Source of the DNA: Helicobacter mehlei | GTDB lineage: Bacteria > Campylobacterota > Campylobacteria > Campylobacterales > Helicobacteraceae | NCBI RefSeq assembly: GCF_003660265.1 | Contig: NZ_QXQP01000005.1 | Location: forward strand, 29,159 to 93,158 | Length of the DNA stretch: 64,000 nt | Direction of reading: 5' to 3' | Part shown: positions 9,310 to 19,019 of the stretch, in pieces | Position numbering within the stretch: position 1 is the first letter of the stretch | Layout: every line of letters starts with the position of its first letter | The notes under the pieces: generated by a model | What the model was told of the DNA's origin: nothing | The model's database searches: none | Seen by the model: the letters and a program-made list of their open reading frames with translations, nothing else | Program-made: the position numbers and the translations under genes

Positions 9310-9967
9310 GAATCTCCCCGTCTTTGATGTAAATTTTGCGGTAAGGGATATTAAAACTACTGGGAATCCTATGCGTCACCACCACAATCGTGATGTCTAG
9401 TTGTTTGTTAGCCCCTTTAAGCAAGCTCCAAATCATATCGCTTGAATAATCATCAAGGTTACCCGTAGGCTCATCAGCTAAGATTAAAAAGGGCTTGTGG
9501 GCAATCGCGCGCGCCATCGCCACGCGTTGTTGCTCCCCCCCACTAAGTTCCAGCGGGTAGCGGTTAGACTTGTAGAGCAAATCCACATGGGCTAAGAGTT
9601 TTTCAGCTTGGATGTTGCATTCATCTTTTTTATAGCCATTGATGGTCATGGGTAATTTAATATTTTGCTCCACAGTCCATTCCTCAATCAACTTATAATC
9701 TTGGAACACCACACCAATATTGCGTCTTAACTCATTAATAAAGGTCTTAGAAGCCCGATTGACATTGATATTGCACACCTCTAAGCTCCCGCCCATCATG
9801 GGCAAATCCCCATAGAGCGAGCGCAATAAAGTGCTCTTCCCGCTCCCACTAGCCCCCGAGATAAACACAAAATCCTTACGTTCAATACGCAGATTTGCCC
9901 CCCTGATCACCCATTCATCTTTTTTATACCCCAAACACAAATCTTTAGCCACAATGATACTAGCCAC
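9296..9967 (-). CDS. ftsE: Cell-division ABC ATPase FtsE
   Basis: A 223-residue ABC-type ATPase. Walker A is 'GASGSGKST', the signature is '[14 protein letters not shown]', and Walker B is '[12 protein letters not shown]' followed by the switch His in 'VVTHR'. Position next to ftsX distinguishes it from LolD-type exporters. It drives FtsX and through it the EnvC-like protein during septation. It overlaps the upstream trmB gene by 8 bp. Confidence 0.92.
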   Translation of the reverse strand: MASIIVAKDLCLGYKKDEWVIRGANLRIERKDFVFISGASGSGKSTLLRSLYGDLPMMGGSLEVCNINVNRASKTFINELRRNIGVVFQDYKLIEEWTVEQNIKLPMTINGYKKDECNIQAEKLLAHVDLLYKSNRYPLELSGGEQQRVAMARAIAHKPFLILADEPTGNLDDYSSDMIWSLLKGANKQLDITIVVVTHRIPSSFNIPYRKIYIKDGEIHEYT

Positions 9968-11150
9968 AATTCTCCTCCTGCAAAATCTCTAGCAAATGTT
10001 GGTGCGCTTGTCTGTGGGCTTTTGTATTGAGCGGTAAGCCCCCGATATACTCGATCGTGCCCTTTTTGCGATCCACAACGACCATTTTATTTAAGGGGGT
10101 GAGCAAGTCCCCCAAGCTCAACACCAATAACCACAAATTTTCATATTCTAACACATCTTGAATATTTAAAAAACAATTCTCCTGTATCCACGCCTTTTGT
10201 TGCCACAAATGCAGAGGTTCTTGTTTGGTGGGTGCTTTAAAGTGCAGGGGTGCATCTAATGAAAAGGGCAGGTAAGAGCGATTAATGGGGTTTAAGACGC
10301 GCAATTTTAAATCCCAAATATCTTTTTGTTGCCGCCTCCAACGCGCCTCGTATTTGCTCAATACCATATCTTGATCTATATTCTTGCAAACTTGCAGATC
10401 ACAACAAGGCAAGCTTAAAACCAGTTGCAAACTCTGTTGGAAATAGGGTTTATCATCGCTCCTTAGCCACAACCACGCATTTTTGCATAAAATTGCGCGC
10501 ATGTGCTCTAAGGTCTGGGGATTCATCACACGCCGATTAGGGCTCTTGCTCCAAGGCACGGGAAAATGCACATCCAAGCCCAAACAGCCTGAGGGCAAGA
10601 TTTCTAACAGCGCGCGCGCGTCAGCTTGAGCCAGGTAGAGATTTTTAAGCCCTAAAAGTTCAATTTGGCGCAAGACTTGCTCTAAAGAGGGGGTGTGAAT
10701 CTCCACTCCGATATAGGTTTCTTGTGGGTTTTTTTGGGCTTTGTTGAGCAAATGCCGCCCTGAACCAAAACCAATTTCTAGGTGGTAGGATTGGGGGAAT
10801 GCAAAGCGATCCCAATGGATCAAAAAGGGGCTTTCAAAATATGGGCTAGGCGTGCCCAAATTAGAATAAGACACCTTGCAAAAGCGCGCCAAAATTTGCA
10901 AGGCTTTTTGCAAGACACCCACTGGGAGAGGGCGTGTAGATTTTTGCGCCTTGAATAAGTCTCCCCCTTTTTGTTTGATTTGTAAGATACAAAAATCATA
11001 GAGCCCATAGAGTCCCTGCTTTTGGACACGAATCGCGCTCAGATGCGCATCTCTCAAACTACAAGCGCGGTATAAGAAAACAAACCCCTCACTCTCAAAG
11101 GGGAAATCAGGCAATTTAGCCAAAGAAGCAAACAAGTGCGGCATGCACAA
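9960..11150 (-). CDS. trmB: tRNA (guanine-N7)-methyltransferase
   Basis: Makes m7G46 in the tRNA variable loop using S-adenosylmethionine. The SAM-binding motif is 'YHLEIGFGSGRHLL', followed by the TrmB-typical 'YIGVEIHTPSL' and 'LDVHFPVPWSKSPNRRV' (normally 'FPDPWxKxxHxKRR'). At 396 residues it is longer than E. coli TrmB because of an N-terminal extension (~120 residues) and a C-terminal extension, as in other Helicobacter. It begins directly after the stop of the FN3 lipoprotein gene. Confidence 0.88.
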   Translation of the reverse strand: MCMPHLFASLAKLPDFPFESEGFVFLYRACSLRDAHLSAIRVQKQGLYGLYDFCILQIKQKGGDLFKAQKSTRPLPVGVLQKALQILARFCKVSYSNLGTPSPYFESPFLIHWDRFAFPQSYHLEIGFGSGRHLLNKAQKNPQETYIGVEIHTPSLEQVLRQIELLGLKNLYLAQADARALLEILPSGCLGLDVHFPVPWSKSPNRRVMNPQTLEHMRAILCKNAWLWLRSDDKPYFQQSLQLVLSLPCCDLQVCKNIDQDMVLSKYEARWRRQQKDIWDLKLRVLNPINRSYLPFSLDAPLHFKAPTKQEPLHLWQQKAWIQENCFLNIQDVLEYENLWLLVLSLGDLLTPLNKMVVVDRKKGTIEYIGGLPLNTKAHRQAHQHLLEILQEENCG

Positions 11151-12398
11151 CTAGCGATCCAAGCGCAATTCCACTTCTTTACTCGGATTAGACTCCAAGC
11201 CAGCTCCATCGACGCTCACCACTTGGTAGCGGTATTTTTGCCCACTCACCATGTTGTTATCCACAAAACGAGTCTTGGTAATATCCCCAAAACGCAAGGG
11301 CTTAGAACTGGAATTGCCATCAAAGCGATAGACAGCATAGCCCTTAACCCGCCCATCTTGGATGGGTTGCCACTCGATGATAGCCTGCCCATCCTCAATT
11401 GTGCCCTTTGTGATCATGGGTGTGGCTGGGCGGGGCAATGTCATGCCCTGAATTGCTGTTGTGGGCATCGCGCTTTCAAGATTGTATTTATCCACTGCCA
11501 CGACTTTATAAAATCTCTGTACCCCATCTGCATCGACATTATCTAAGTAGCTGGTATCATTGGTTTCAGCGATGTTTTTAAAGCGTTCGTCCATTTTATT
11601 AGCTGCATAAATGCGGTAAGACACCACATCTTTTTGATCAGAGGGAGTCCAACTCAGCTGGATTTTACGCGTGAGGTTATTGCTGGCTTGCACGCTAGTT
11701 ACCCCTATTGGGGGCTCTTTTGTCCTGCCTGTTACTACAGCACTGGGCAAAGACTTAGCCCCTTCAAAACTCTCGGCAATCACGCGGTAACGATATGCGC
11801 TCCCATCGGGCAAATCCTTATCAAAATACTCCACATACAGTCTATTTTTCACCACCCCAATATTGGAAAATTTGCCATCGCTCCCCTCCCGCTGGATAAT
11901 GTATTTATCAATGCTTGGATTTGGGTGCGGGCTCCAAAAAACCTTGATCTCCTTGGGCTCGACATGGCTAGCAAAAACACTCTCCACCGGATTAATAAAG
12001 GAAGTGCGGACACTAATTGTTTCGGAGGCGCGCGAGATTCCACCGTTTTTACCAATGGTGGCAATTTGGTAGTAATATTGGGTTTGGGGGGTGAGTCCAT
12101 CATCATAGTAATGCGTGGCTAGCGGATTACGCACAATCGCCACGCGCCTAAAGCTTTGATCGGCTTGCATGCGGTAGAGCACAAACCCATCAATGAGTCC
12201 CGGATTGCTCACAGGTTGCCATTCAAATCCCACAGACTGCACATCATCGATGGTTTTAATCCCCTGCACAATAGGTAAGTTCGGATTAAGGGTCTCTTCT
12301 TTTTTCCCAAAAAATGAGAGAACATTATTCTTCCTTGTAGGTGCACAACTAACCAGCAATACTGCCAAACAAGTCACCAATACTGCTTTCCAACCCAT
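11151..12398 (-). CDS. Lipoprotein with fibronectin type III repeats
   Basis: A 415-residue predicted lipoprotein with lipobox 'LVSC' (Cys18). Beta-rich modules of about 90-100 residues repeat four times. Each shows FN3 hallmarks: the 'W.P' start ('FEWQPVSNPGLIDGFVLYR', 'LSWTPSDQKDVVSYRIY', 'IEWQPIQDGRVKGYAVYR') and the 'YYYQIATI / YRYRVIAE / RFYKVVAV / YRYQVVSV' strands. FN3 domains mediate protein or carbohydrate contacts at the envelope; no ligand can be read here. The gene overlaps rluD by 50 bp, an unusually long overlap. The order rluD-FN3-trmB-ftsE matches H. pylori. Confidence 0.85.
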   Translation of the reverse strand: MGWKAVLVTCLAVLLVSCAPTRKNNVLSFFGKKEETLNPNLPIVQGIKTIDDVQSVGFEWQPVSNPGLIDGFVLYRMQADQSFRRVAIVRNPLATHYYDDGLTPQTQYYYQIATIGKNGGISRASETISVRTSFINPVESVFASHVEPKEIKVFWSPHPNPSIDKYIIQREGSDGKFSNIGVVKNRLYVEYFDKDLPDGSAYRYRVIAESFEGAKSLPSAVVTGRTKEPPIGVTSVQASNNLTRKIQLSWTPSDQKDVVSYRIYAANKMDERFKNIAETNDTSYLDNVDADGVQRFYKVVAVDKYNLESAMPTTAIQGMTLPRPATPMITKGTIEDGQAIIEWQPIQDGRVKGYAVYRFDGNSSSKPLRFGDITKTRFVDNNMVSGQKYRYQVVSVDGAGLESNPSKEVELRLDR

Positions 12399-13326
12399 CC
12401 CAACTCATCCCTTCAAAGTGATTTTCTAAATATTGTAGCATATCCTTTAGCATGTTGGCTTTAAAAAGAAGTTTGCGCCCATCTTTTGGGTGGGTGACAT
12501 AAAGCAAGTAGGCGTGCAATAAAATGCGTCCTGCGTAGCTATCTTTTTGCCCATATAGTGGATCGCCTACGATGTGGCGATTCAGGCTTTCCAAGTGCGC
12601 GCGGATTTGGTGGGTGCGTCCGGTTTCTAATTTGGCACAAATAAGCTGGGTCTGGTTAGTGCCTGTGATTAAGGGCACAAAATGGGTTTTAGACATTTTG
12701 CCACCCCTAATGGGAGTTCTGAGCGCATCTAAATTGGTCATTTTCAAGCGGTTGTTGGGGTGGCGGCCCAAATGGCATGCCACACTCACCGGATTATTCA
12801 GAGGTTCTGAGAGAATGGCCAAATAATAACGCCCCATTTGTTTGCTTTTCAGCTGGGTTGCCAAATGCGCATGGCTGGCGTTGTTCTTAGCCACCACCAA
12901 TACCCCGCTTGTGTCTTTATCCAAACGATGCACGATCCCATAGCGCAACGCCCCGCTCAGAGTTGAGAGCGCATAGCCCCTAGCCTGCAAATAATCCACC
13001 AAAGTTGCCTCTTTGACACTGCTAGCATGATGAACAACCAAATGAGGGGGTTTATTGATCACCAAAATATCCTCATCTTCGTAAATGATCTCCAAATCTA
13101 GGGGTGGCAGGCTCAAAGGCTGGCTTTCTTGGGGCTGGATACTCCAAATCTCCAAAACATCTCCCAATTTTACGCCCACTCCCCCCTTACTACATGCCCC
13201 CCCATTGAGGCGCACACAACCAGCTTTGATGAGTTGGAGGACTTGATTTTTAGCCACTTGGAGTTTAGTGCTTAAAAAAGTATCCAAGCGGTCCTTTTGA
13301 TCCACGATCCAAGTCTGTTTTGGCAA
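12349..13326 (-). CDS. RluD-family 23S rRNA pseudouridine synthase
   Basis: A 325-residue pseudouridine synthase with an N-terminal S4 RNA-binding domain ('RLDTFLSTKLQVAKNQVLQLI...GCVRLNG') and the catalytic core with Asp in 'GIVHRLDKDTSGVLVVAK'. The 'ETGRTHQIRAHLESLNRHIVGDPLYG' block is also diagnostic. It starts at TTG behind an AAAGG ribosome-binding site. RluA/RluC/RluD cannot be separated safely; the S4 domain favours RluC/RluD. It is the first gene of the long minus-strand run. Confidence 0.9.
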   Translation of the reverse strand: MPKQTWIVDQKDRLDTFLSTKLQVAKNQVLQLIKAGCVRLNGGACSKGGVGVKLGDVLEIWSIQPQESQPLSLPPLDLEIIYEDEDILVINKPPHLVVHHASSVKEATLVDYLQARGYALSTLSGALRYGIVHRLDKDTSGVLVVAKNNASHAHLATQLKSKQMGRYYLAILSEPLNNPVSVACHLGRHPNNRLKMTNLDALRTPIRGGKMSKTHFVPLITGTNQTQLICAKLETGRTHQIRAHLESLNRHIVGDPLYGQKDSYAGRILLHAYLLYVTHPKDGRKLLFKANMLKDMLQYLENHFEGMSWDGLESSIGDLFGSIAG

Positions 13327-13384
13327 AACAAGCCTTTCATAAACTTTTTATTGCTAAAAGGATTTTAGCAGAAATATTTATGGG

Positions 13385-13390
13385 TATAAT
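13385..13390 (+). promoter_or_regulatory. -10 box upstream of feoB
   Basis: TATAAT lies 43 bp before the feoB ATG in the divergent rluD/feoB intergenic region. The surrounding A/T-rich sequence with several ATAATA repeats would suit a Fur site, but no clear Fur palindrome could be fixed by eye. Confidence 0.5.
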
Positions 13391-13432
13391 AAGCCGTATT
13401 TTGATAATAAGAGCAATTTTTAGAGGAATAAA

Positions 13433-15547
13433 ATGGATAAAATTATTGTTGCCTTAGTCGGACAGCCTAATGTGGGTAAAAGCTCGCTGATCAATGCTAT
13501 TAGTGGGGCGCATTTAAAAGTGGGTAATTTTGCAGGTGTGACCGTGGAAAAAACAGAAATCCACACTTTTTATGGCGACACCCCCATTGTCATTGTGGAC
13601 CTGCCCGGCATTTATGCCCTAAATGATTTTACCATTGAGGAGAAGGTTACCCGGCATTTTTTAGAAAACGAGCATTACGATCTGATCTTAAATGTGTTGG
13701 ATTGCACCAATTTAGAACGCAATTTGGCGTTGAGTCTCCAGCTCTTAAACACGGGACACAAGGTTTTAATGGCACTCAACATGTGGGATGAGGCACTCAA
13801 AGAGGGCTTAGAAATTGATCTAGAACGCTTGTCTCAAGCCCTCAACACCCCCTGCATCCCCACCTCAGCACACTCTTACTTTAATATCCAAAAACTCTTG
13901 GAACACATCATCGACACACACCACAAAACTTACAGCCCCCCTAAAATCACCTATAGCCCTAAGTTTGAGAATGCCTTAGATGCACTAGCCAAAAAACTAG
14001 AGAGTTTGGAGCACCTGCACCACTCTCTTTTAAACCCCAGGCAGCATGCGTGGCTTTTACTACAAGGGAGCTTACAGCCCCCCCAGCAAGAGGCTTTCAA
14101 GTATTGCCAAGAAGCCAAGACAGAGTTGAGTGCCTCTTTTGGAGAAAATGCAATTCCTCTCATTTTAAGTCAAGAGGCTCTAGGCTTTTGCAAACGCCTA
14201 AGCCAGCAAGTGGTCTCTTTTAAAGAAACACAGACCACCCAACGCACCCAACAAATTGACAAATATCTCATGCACCCCGTTTATGGCTTGCCAATTTTTC
14301 TAGCCTTGATGTTTTTGGTATTCTCCTTGAGCTTCTTAGTGGGTGGGGGGTTGCAAACCTATGTTGATGATGCCTTTGCATTTTTGGGCACAGCCATTAA
14401 AGAACATGCCAATGATAGCAACTTGGGCTCTCTGCTAGGCGATGGAATCATTGGGGGAGTGGGGGCAGTGATCTCCTTTTTACCCTTGATTGTGGTTTTA
14501 TACTTGGGTATTTCGCTCTTAGAGGCGACTGGCTATATGAGTCGCGTAGCCTTTTTATTAGATGGCATTTTCCATAAATTTGGTTTGCATGGCAAGAGTT
14601 TTATCCCCCTTGTTACGGGCTTTGGCTGTTCAGTGCCCGCCTACATGGCAACCCGCACTTTGCAAAACCAACACGAAAGATTAATCACACTCTTTGTGAT
14701 CGGTTTTATGAGTTGTAGCGCACGACTACCTATTTATGTGCTCTTTGTGGGGGCGTTTTTTCCCGATAAATACGCCGGATTCGTGCTCTTTGGCATTTAT
14801 ATTTTAGGGGCTGTGGTGGCGTTATTAATGGCCAAATTCTTAAAACTGAGTGTCTTTAGAGGTAAAGAAGAATCCTTTGTGATGGAGATGCCCAAATACC
14901 GCATACCCAGCGTTAAGGTGGTTTGGTTTAGCATTTACACTAAATCGATCTCTTATTTGAAAAAGGCGGGCACTTATATTTTAGGCGGGGCGGTGATCAT
15001 CTGGTTTGCCTCCCAATACCCCAAAAACCCCCAAGTCCTACAGGCTTACCAAGAACAACATGCCAAGATTGAACAAAGCGATCTAAATGAAGCCCAAAAA
15101 ACCCAAGCCCTAGAGGCTTTAGAGGAGAACTTGCAAAAAAGCACGCTAGAGAATAGTCTAGTGGGGCGCTTGGGGACTTTGATGGATGGGATTTTTAAGC
15201 CCATGGACTTTGATTGGAAACTTTCAATCTCGTTGGTAACGGGCTTTATGGCTAAGGAAGTGGTGGTCTCCACTTTGGGTGTGTTGCACTCTTTAAATAA
15301 TCAGGGCGCAAACTCCATTTTATTCAAAAAAGCCCTCAAAGAGAGCGTGAGCACGCCCTCAGCGATCGCCTTCATTGTTTTTGTGATGTTTTATATCCCT
15401 TGCTTTGCAGCCACGATCACCTTTGGTAAAGAGGCAGGGGGGGCTAAATTTGTGTTCTACTTGTTTGTCTTCACAACAGCGGTCGCCTATTGTTTTTCGC
15501 TTATTGCTTACTATGCCACCCAATTTATCTTGGGAGTCTTCTTGTGA
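13433..15547 (+). CDS. feoB: Ferrous iron transporter FeoB
   Basis: Inner-membrane Fe(II) transporter of 704 residues. The N-terminal G domain has G1 'GQPNVGKSS', G2/G3 'GVTVEKTE...DLPGIYAL' and G4 'NMWD'. A helical spacer leads to the core membrane domain with the two Gate motifs, including 'GFGCSVPAYMATRTL' with its conserved Cys and 'IPCFAATITFGKEAG' with a second Cys. It starts at ATG behind 'TAGAGGAA'. No feoA is adjacent, as in H. pylori. It is divergent from rluD and followed by the ferritin gene, which has its own promoter. It is the main iron uptake route under acidic, low-oxygen gastric conditions. Confidence 0.94.
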   Translation: MDKIIVALVGQPNVGKSSLINAISGAHLKVGNFAGVTVEKTEIHTFYGDTPIVIVDLPGIYALNDFTIEEKVTRHFLENEHYDLILNVLDCTNLERNLALSLQLLNTGHKVLMALNMWDEALKEGLEIDLERLSQALNTPCIPTSAHSYFNIQKLLEHIIDTHHKTYSPPKITYSPKFENALDALAKKLESLEHLHHSLLNPRQHAWLLLQGSLQPPQQEAFKYCQEAKTELSASFGENAIPLILSQEALGFCKRLSQQVVSFKETQTTQRTQQIDKYLMHPVYGLPIFLALMFLVFSLSFLVGGGLQTYVDDAFAFLGTAIKEHANDSNLGSLLGDGIIGGVGAVISFLPLIVVLYLGISLLEATGYMSRVAFLLDGIFHKFGLHGKSFIPLVTGFGCSVPAYMATRTLQNQHERLITLFVIGFMSCSARLPIYVLFVGAFFPDKYAGFVLFGIYILGAVVALLMAKFLKLSVFRGKEESFVMEMPKYRIPSVKVVWFSIYTKSISYLKKAGTYILGGAVIIWFASQYPKNPQVLQAYQEQHAKIEQSDLNEAQKTQALEALEENLQKSTLENSLVGRLGTLMDGIFKPMDFDWKLSISLVTGFMAKEVVVSTLGVLHSLNNQGANSILFKKALKESVSTPSAIAFIVFVMFYIPCFAATITFGKEAGGAKFVFYLFVFTTAVAYCFSLIAYYATQFILGVFL

Positions 15548-15590
15548 TTATTAAAATATAACAATTTTTAGGAAAAATAACTCCAAAAGC

Positions 15591-15620
15591 TTGACTTTGT
15601 TTTCTCATTTATGCTATAAT
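15591..15620 (+). promoter_or_regulatory. Strong vegetative promoter of the ferritin gene
   Basis: TTGACT (15591-15596), an 18-base spacer and TATAAT (15615-15620) lie 34 bp before the pfr ATG. An AAGGAG ribosome-binding site is at 15640-15645. Such a complete -35/-10 pair is rare in Helicobacter and predicts strong expression. Confidence 0.8.
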
Positions 15621-15653
15621 AATGGGACAAATTCAAACAAAGGAGTTTTTAGT

Positions 15654-16154
15654 ATGTTGCCTAAGGAAACAATCAAAATGCTGAATGCACAGGTGATGGA
15701 GGAGTTTTACTCTGGTAATCTTTACATCAGCATGAGTTCATGGTGCTATACCCATGGTTTTGATGGAGCTGGTTTGTTCTTGTTTGACCATGCTAGCGAT
15801 GAATACGCGCATGCCACCAAGATCATCACCTACCTCAATGAAAACGAAGTGGGCGTGCATTTGAAAGAAATCAAAGCCCCCGAACACGAGTTTAAAAGTT
15901 TGGTGGAAATCTTTGAAAAGGCTTATAAGCACGAACAACACATTACCCACTCCATTAATAGCTTGGTGGATAACATGTTGAAAGACAAAGATTATGCCAC
16001 CTTTAACTTCTTGCAATGGTATGTGGCTGAACAGCACGAGGAAGAAGTGTTGTTTAAAAACATCTTGGACAAAGTCCAGTTGATGGGTGAAAGCGGGCAT
16101 GGCTTGTATCTGGCCGATCAATACATTAAAAGCCTTGCCAAGGACAAAAAATAA
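15654..16154 (+). CDS. pfr: Non-haem ferritin Pfr
   Basis: A 24-mer iron-storage protein (166 residues) with ferroxidase activity. The ligands fall at the classical bacterial ferritin positions: Glu17, Glu50, His53, Glu94, Gln127 and Glu130. The start was set at the ATG behind AAGGAG. The frame stays open 63 bp further upstream to a TTG, but that TTG is part of the -35 box. It is near-identical in plan to H. pylori Pfr, which is repressed by Fur when iron is scarce; similar control is inferred here. It is placed between feoB (uptake) and amiF. Confidence 0.96.
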   Translation: MLPKETIKMLNAQVMEEFYSGNLYISMSSWCYTHGFDGAGLFLFDHASDEYAHATKIITYLNENEVGVHLKEIKAPEHEFKSLVEIFEKAYKHEQHITHSINSLVDNMLKDKDYATFNFLQWYVAEQHEEEVLFKNILDKVQLMGESGHGLYLADQYIKSLAKDKK

Positions 16155-16165
16155 TCCCCATCAAA

Positions 16166-16179
16166 GCCCCTCCGGGGGC
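16166..16179 (+). terminator. GC hairpin after pfr
   Basis: GCCCC and GGGGC arms flank a TCCG tetraloop 11 bp after the pfr stop, followed by ATTCACTTT. The stem is strong but the T-run is poor, so it may act as a terminator or an mRNA 3'-end stabiliser. Confidence 0.5.
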
Positions 16180-16235
16180 ATTCACTTTATGATTAGTGCA
16201 CGATTTACCTTGTATTAGTGCTCCTGTTTTAATAT

Positions 16236-16265
16236 TTTTTTTGCAATAACAATATTGCAAAAAAA
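16236..16265 (+). promoter_or_regulatory. 12-bp perfect inverted repeat just upstream of amiF
   Basis: Arms T7-GCAAT and ATTGC-A7 flank AACAAT and end 6 bp before the AAGGAG ribosome-binding site of amiF. It could be a repressor/activator operator or a leader hairpin. It could also act as a terminator of leftward transcription. In H. pylori, amiF responds to acid and ammonia signals, so an operator or mRNA switch here is plausible but unproven. Confidence 0.55.
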
Positions 16266-16283
16266 GTCACAAGGAGTTTTTTC

Positions 16284-17288
16284 ATGGGAAGCATCGGAAG
16301 TATGGGTAAGCCCATTGAGGGTTTTTTGGTCGCAGCCATTCAGTTTCCTGTCCCCGTTGTCAATAGCCGCAAAGACATTGACCACAACATTGAGAGCATC
16401 ATTAGAACTTTGCACGCTACAAAAGCGGGCTATCCGGGCGTGGAGCTCATCATTTTCCCCGAATACAGCACACAAGGGCTAAACACTGCTAAATGGCTGA
16501 GTGAGGAGTTTTTGCTAGATGTTCCGGGCAAAGAAACCGAGATGTATGCCAAGGCGTGTAAAGAGGCCAAAGTTTATGGGGTGTTTTCCATCATGGAGCG
16601 CAATCCTGATGCCAACAAAAACCCCTACAACACCGCCATCATCATCAATCCACAGGGTGAGATTATCTTAAAATACCGCAAACTTTTCCCATGGAATCCC
16701 ATTGAGCCTTGGTATCCCGGGGATTTGGGCATGCCTGTGTGCGATGGCCCCGGAGGCTCAAAACTTGCCGTGTGTATCTGCCACGATGGCATGATCCCCG
16801 AGCTTGCCCGTGAAGCTGCCTATAAGGGGTGCAATGTTTATATCCGCATCTCAGGTTATAGTACGCAAGTCAATGACCAATGGATTTTAACCAACCGCTC
16901 CAACGCGTGGCACAACCTCATGTACACTGTGAGCGTGAATTTGGCCGGCTATGACAATGTCTTTTACTACTTTGGTGAAGGGCAAATCTGTAACTTCGAT
17001 GGCACCACTCTTGTGCAAGGGCATCGCAACCCATGGGAAATCGTTACTGGCGAGATTTATCCCAAAATGGCAGACAATGCCCGCCTAAGCTGGGGCTTGG
17101 AAAACAACATTTACAACCTCGGCCACCGCGGTTATGTGGCTAAACCGGGAGGCGAATCCGATGCAGGCTTGACCTACATTAAAGACCTCGCCGCTGGCAA
17201 ATACAAATTGCCTTGGGAAGACCACATGAAAATCAAAGATGGCTCCATCTACGGCTATCCCACCACCGGTGGACGTTTTGGAAAATAA
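16284..17288 (+). CDS. amiF: Formamidase AmiF
   Basis: Cytoplasmic hydrolase converting formamide to formate and ammonia. It is 334 residues long and nearly identical to the H. pylori enzyme along its whole length. The nitrilase-family catalytic triad is exactly placed at Glu60 ('IIFPE'), Lys133 ('KYRKLFPW') and Cys166 ('AVCICHDGM'). Ammonia production supports acid resistance and nitrogen supply. It starts at ATG with AAGGAG 7 bp upstream. A long inverted repeat precedes the ribosome-binding site and a hairpin follows the stop, so it is probably a single-gene unit. Confidence 0.97.
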   Translation: MGSIGSMGKPIEGFLVAAIQFPVPVVNSRKDIDHNIESIIRTLHATKAGYPGVELIIFPEYSTQGLNTAKWLSEEFLLDVPGKETEMYAKACKEAKVYGVFSIMERNPDANKNPYNTAIIINPQGEIILKYRKLFPWNPIEPWYPGDLGMPVCDGPGGSKLAVCICHDGMIPELAREAAYKGCNVYIRISGYSTQVNDQWILTNRSNAWHNLMYTVSVNLAGYDNVFYYFGEGQICNFDGTTLVQGHRNPWEIVTGEIYPKMADNARLSWGLENNIYNLGHRGYVAKPGGESDAGLTYIKDLAAGKYKLPWEDHMKIKDGSIYGYPTTGGRFGK

Positions 17289-17307
17289 CTCTTAATCTGT
17301 GCTTTTG

Positions 17308-17331
17308 CTAGGACCTGCTCAAAGGTCCTAG
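17308..17331 (+). terminator. Terminator hairpin after amiF
   Basis: A perfect 9-bp stem (CTAGGACCT / AGGTCCTAG) with loop GCTCAA starts 19 bp after the amiF stop. A second small stem (CCCAC/GTGGG, 17356-17370) lies just beyond the end of the convergent chemoreceptor gene and may serve that strand. Confidence 0.6.
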
Positions 17332-17379
17332 TCCCCCTCCAAGTTTTAAATCCCGCCCACCCTGAGTGGGTCGGCGTAG

Positions 17380-18975
17380 CTAGACTTTGAACTTCCTAAA
17401 CTCACCTTCTAGCTCTTGGTTTTTGGTAACAATTTGCAAGCTGTGTTCCTCAAGTCCTTTGCGCACATTCCTAACCTCCGCAAAGATATTGGTAAATTCA
17501 CTGATCACTTGGTTGAGCTCTTCCATTTTAGCCAACACCACTTTATTTTGATCCACGGTGTTTTGGGATTTTTCTTTGGTCAAGGTCAAATTATCCTTGG
17601 CATTCTTGGCATCGCCGACGAGGAGCGAGGTTTTATCTGAGACCTCTTTAGATTGTGTGGCGACATTTTGGATGCGATCGCCCATGCTCTCAATACTCTG
17701 GGTTACCATATTCACCATGGCAGTGATCTCACCCAAAGACTTTTGGGTCTTGCCTGCTAGGTTGCGCACCTCATCAGCCACCACCGCAAAGCCCCGTCCA
17801 TGTTCGCCCGCTCTGGCGGCCTCAATAGCCGCATTGAGGGCTAAGAGATTGGTTTGGTTGGCGATCTCTTCGATGATGGAGAGCACATTTTTAATTTCTG
17901 TAGCATGCTGGATTAGAGAGGTCGAATCGGTGGCAATCTCTTGTTGGCTTTGCACAGAGACCAAGATTAGATCGACTGAATTTTGAATCTTGCTGATAAA
18001 TTCGTTGAGTACAACACCGGTTTTATCTAAATTGTCAATCGTGCTATGCAAGTTATCTTGGGCTAATTCCAAACTCTCACTCACTTGGTGGTTGATGTCC
18101 TTCAAATTCTCCACCGATGCCAATTCTTTCTGTGCTGCTTGCCCTAGGGCTTTGGTCGAATCCTTGAGCGCGTCCCCTACGCGGTTATTATCCTCCACAA
18201 TGCCTTTCCCAACTTTGATAATGTCGGCGATTTTGCCTAAGAATTGATCGACAAAGCCCGTAGCCAAACCAATTTCATCTCTGCTTTTATAATTCAAACG
18301 CTTGGTCAAATCCGCCTCTTGCGAGGAGACCAAATCCCGAGCGGTGTCTTTAAGTTTATTTAAGGGTCTAATAACATCTTTTTGCACCACCAGCAACAAC
18401 AAGATGATGATCCCCAAGGACACACCCACCATCCAGCTCAAAGTTTTCACGCTAAAAAAGCTAGCGTTTTTATAGGCTTCTTGCAAAGAAAGCTTGACCT
18501 CCATCACCCCAATCATGTCCCCGGGCTTATTGTTGGTGTGGCAAGCCACACAAGATTTATCGCCTACTAAGGGTTGCCACACGATCACATGCCTATCTGC
18601 TCCCTCTCCGCGCACGAGCACCTGTTGGGGAGTCTTGGGATCGTTAAAATATTTTAAAATCTCCGGGTTTTGTGTAAAAGCTTCGTTGAGTCCAAAAAGG
18701 CGGATGTCTCCTTCTCCAGGATAAAACTTCATCTGCACACCGGGCAAGTGGTTGCTATCATCAATAGCTTTATAAATCGCCTCCTTAGTCCCTACGGCAA
18801 TGGCTTGCACGATGGTATTGATAATGGAGGCATTCAAACTCTTAGCCACCGTGCGGCCTTGCAATTCAGCCAAATTGGCATAATCTCTTTGGATAAGAGT
18901 AAAAACCAAAAGAGCAAAGAGAGATAACAAAATAATCAGATAAAACGAAGCCCTAACCTGCAAACTTCTAAACAC
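17380..18975 (-). CDS. Methyl-accepting chemotaxis protein with periplasmic CxxCH haem-c motif
   Basis: A 531-residue transmembrane chemoreceptor. TM1 is about residues 10-28, a periplasmic domain covers 30-178, TM2 is about 180-197, then a HAMP segment and the cytoplasmic signalling hairpin with '[44 protein letters not shown]'-type core (shorter block: '[18 protein letters not shown]'). The periplasmic domain looks like the DUF3365/Tll0287 type and contains Cys142-x-x-Cys145-His146, a covalent haem c attachment site. Such receptors can sense redox state or gases in other bacteria; the ligand here is inferred. It lies 44 bp downstream of tsaD on the same strand. Confidence 0.88.
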   Translation of the reverse strand: MFRSLQVRASFYLIILLSLFALLVFTLIQRDYANLAELQGRTVAKSLNASIINTIVQAIAVGTKEAIYKAIDDSNHLPGVQMKFYPGEGDIRLFGLNEAFTQNPEILKYFNDPKTPQQVLVRGEGADRHVIVWQPLVGDKSCVACHTNNKPGDMIGVMEVKLSLQEAYKNASFFSVKTLSWMVGVSLGIIILLLLVVQKDVIRPLNKLKDTARDLVSSQEADLTKRLNYKSRDEIGLATGFVDQFLGKIADIIKVGKGIVEDNNRVGDALKDSTKALGQAAQKELASVENLKDINHQVSESLELAQDNLHSTIDNLDKTGVVLNEFISKIQNSVDLILVSVQSQQEIATDSTSLIQHATEIKNVLSIIEEIANQTNLLALNAAIEAARAGEHGRGFAVVADEVRNLAGKTQKSLGEITAMVNMVTQSIESMGDRIQNVATQSKEVSDKTSLLVGDAKNAKDNLTLTKEKSQNTVDQNKVVLAKMEELNQVISEFTNIFAEVRNVRKGLEEHSLQIVTKNQELEGEFRKFKV

Positions 18976-19019
18976 AGCGATCTCCTATCGTTTTTAGCAT
19001 TTTACCAAAATAATAAGTT

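Noticed and set aside
10613..10622. GCGCGCGCGC run in trmB
   Set aside because: In-frame Ala/Arg codons in a normal gene, too short to suggest Z-DNA or slippage.
12349..12398. 50-bp overlap of rluD and the FN3 lipoprotein gene taken as a frameshift
   Set aside because: Both proteins are complete by family length and motif, and the later gene needs this start for its lipobox.
15591..15653. Upstream extension of the ferritin frame
   Set aside because: The extension begins at a TTG that forms the -35 box and spans the -10 box and ribosome-binding site.
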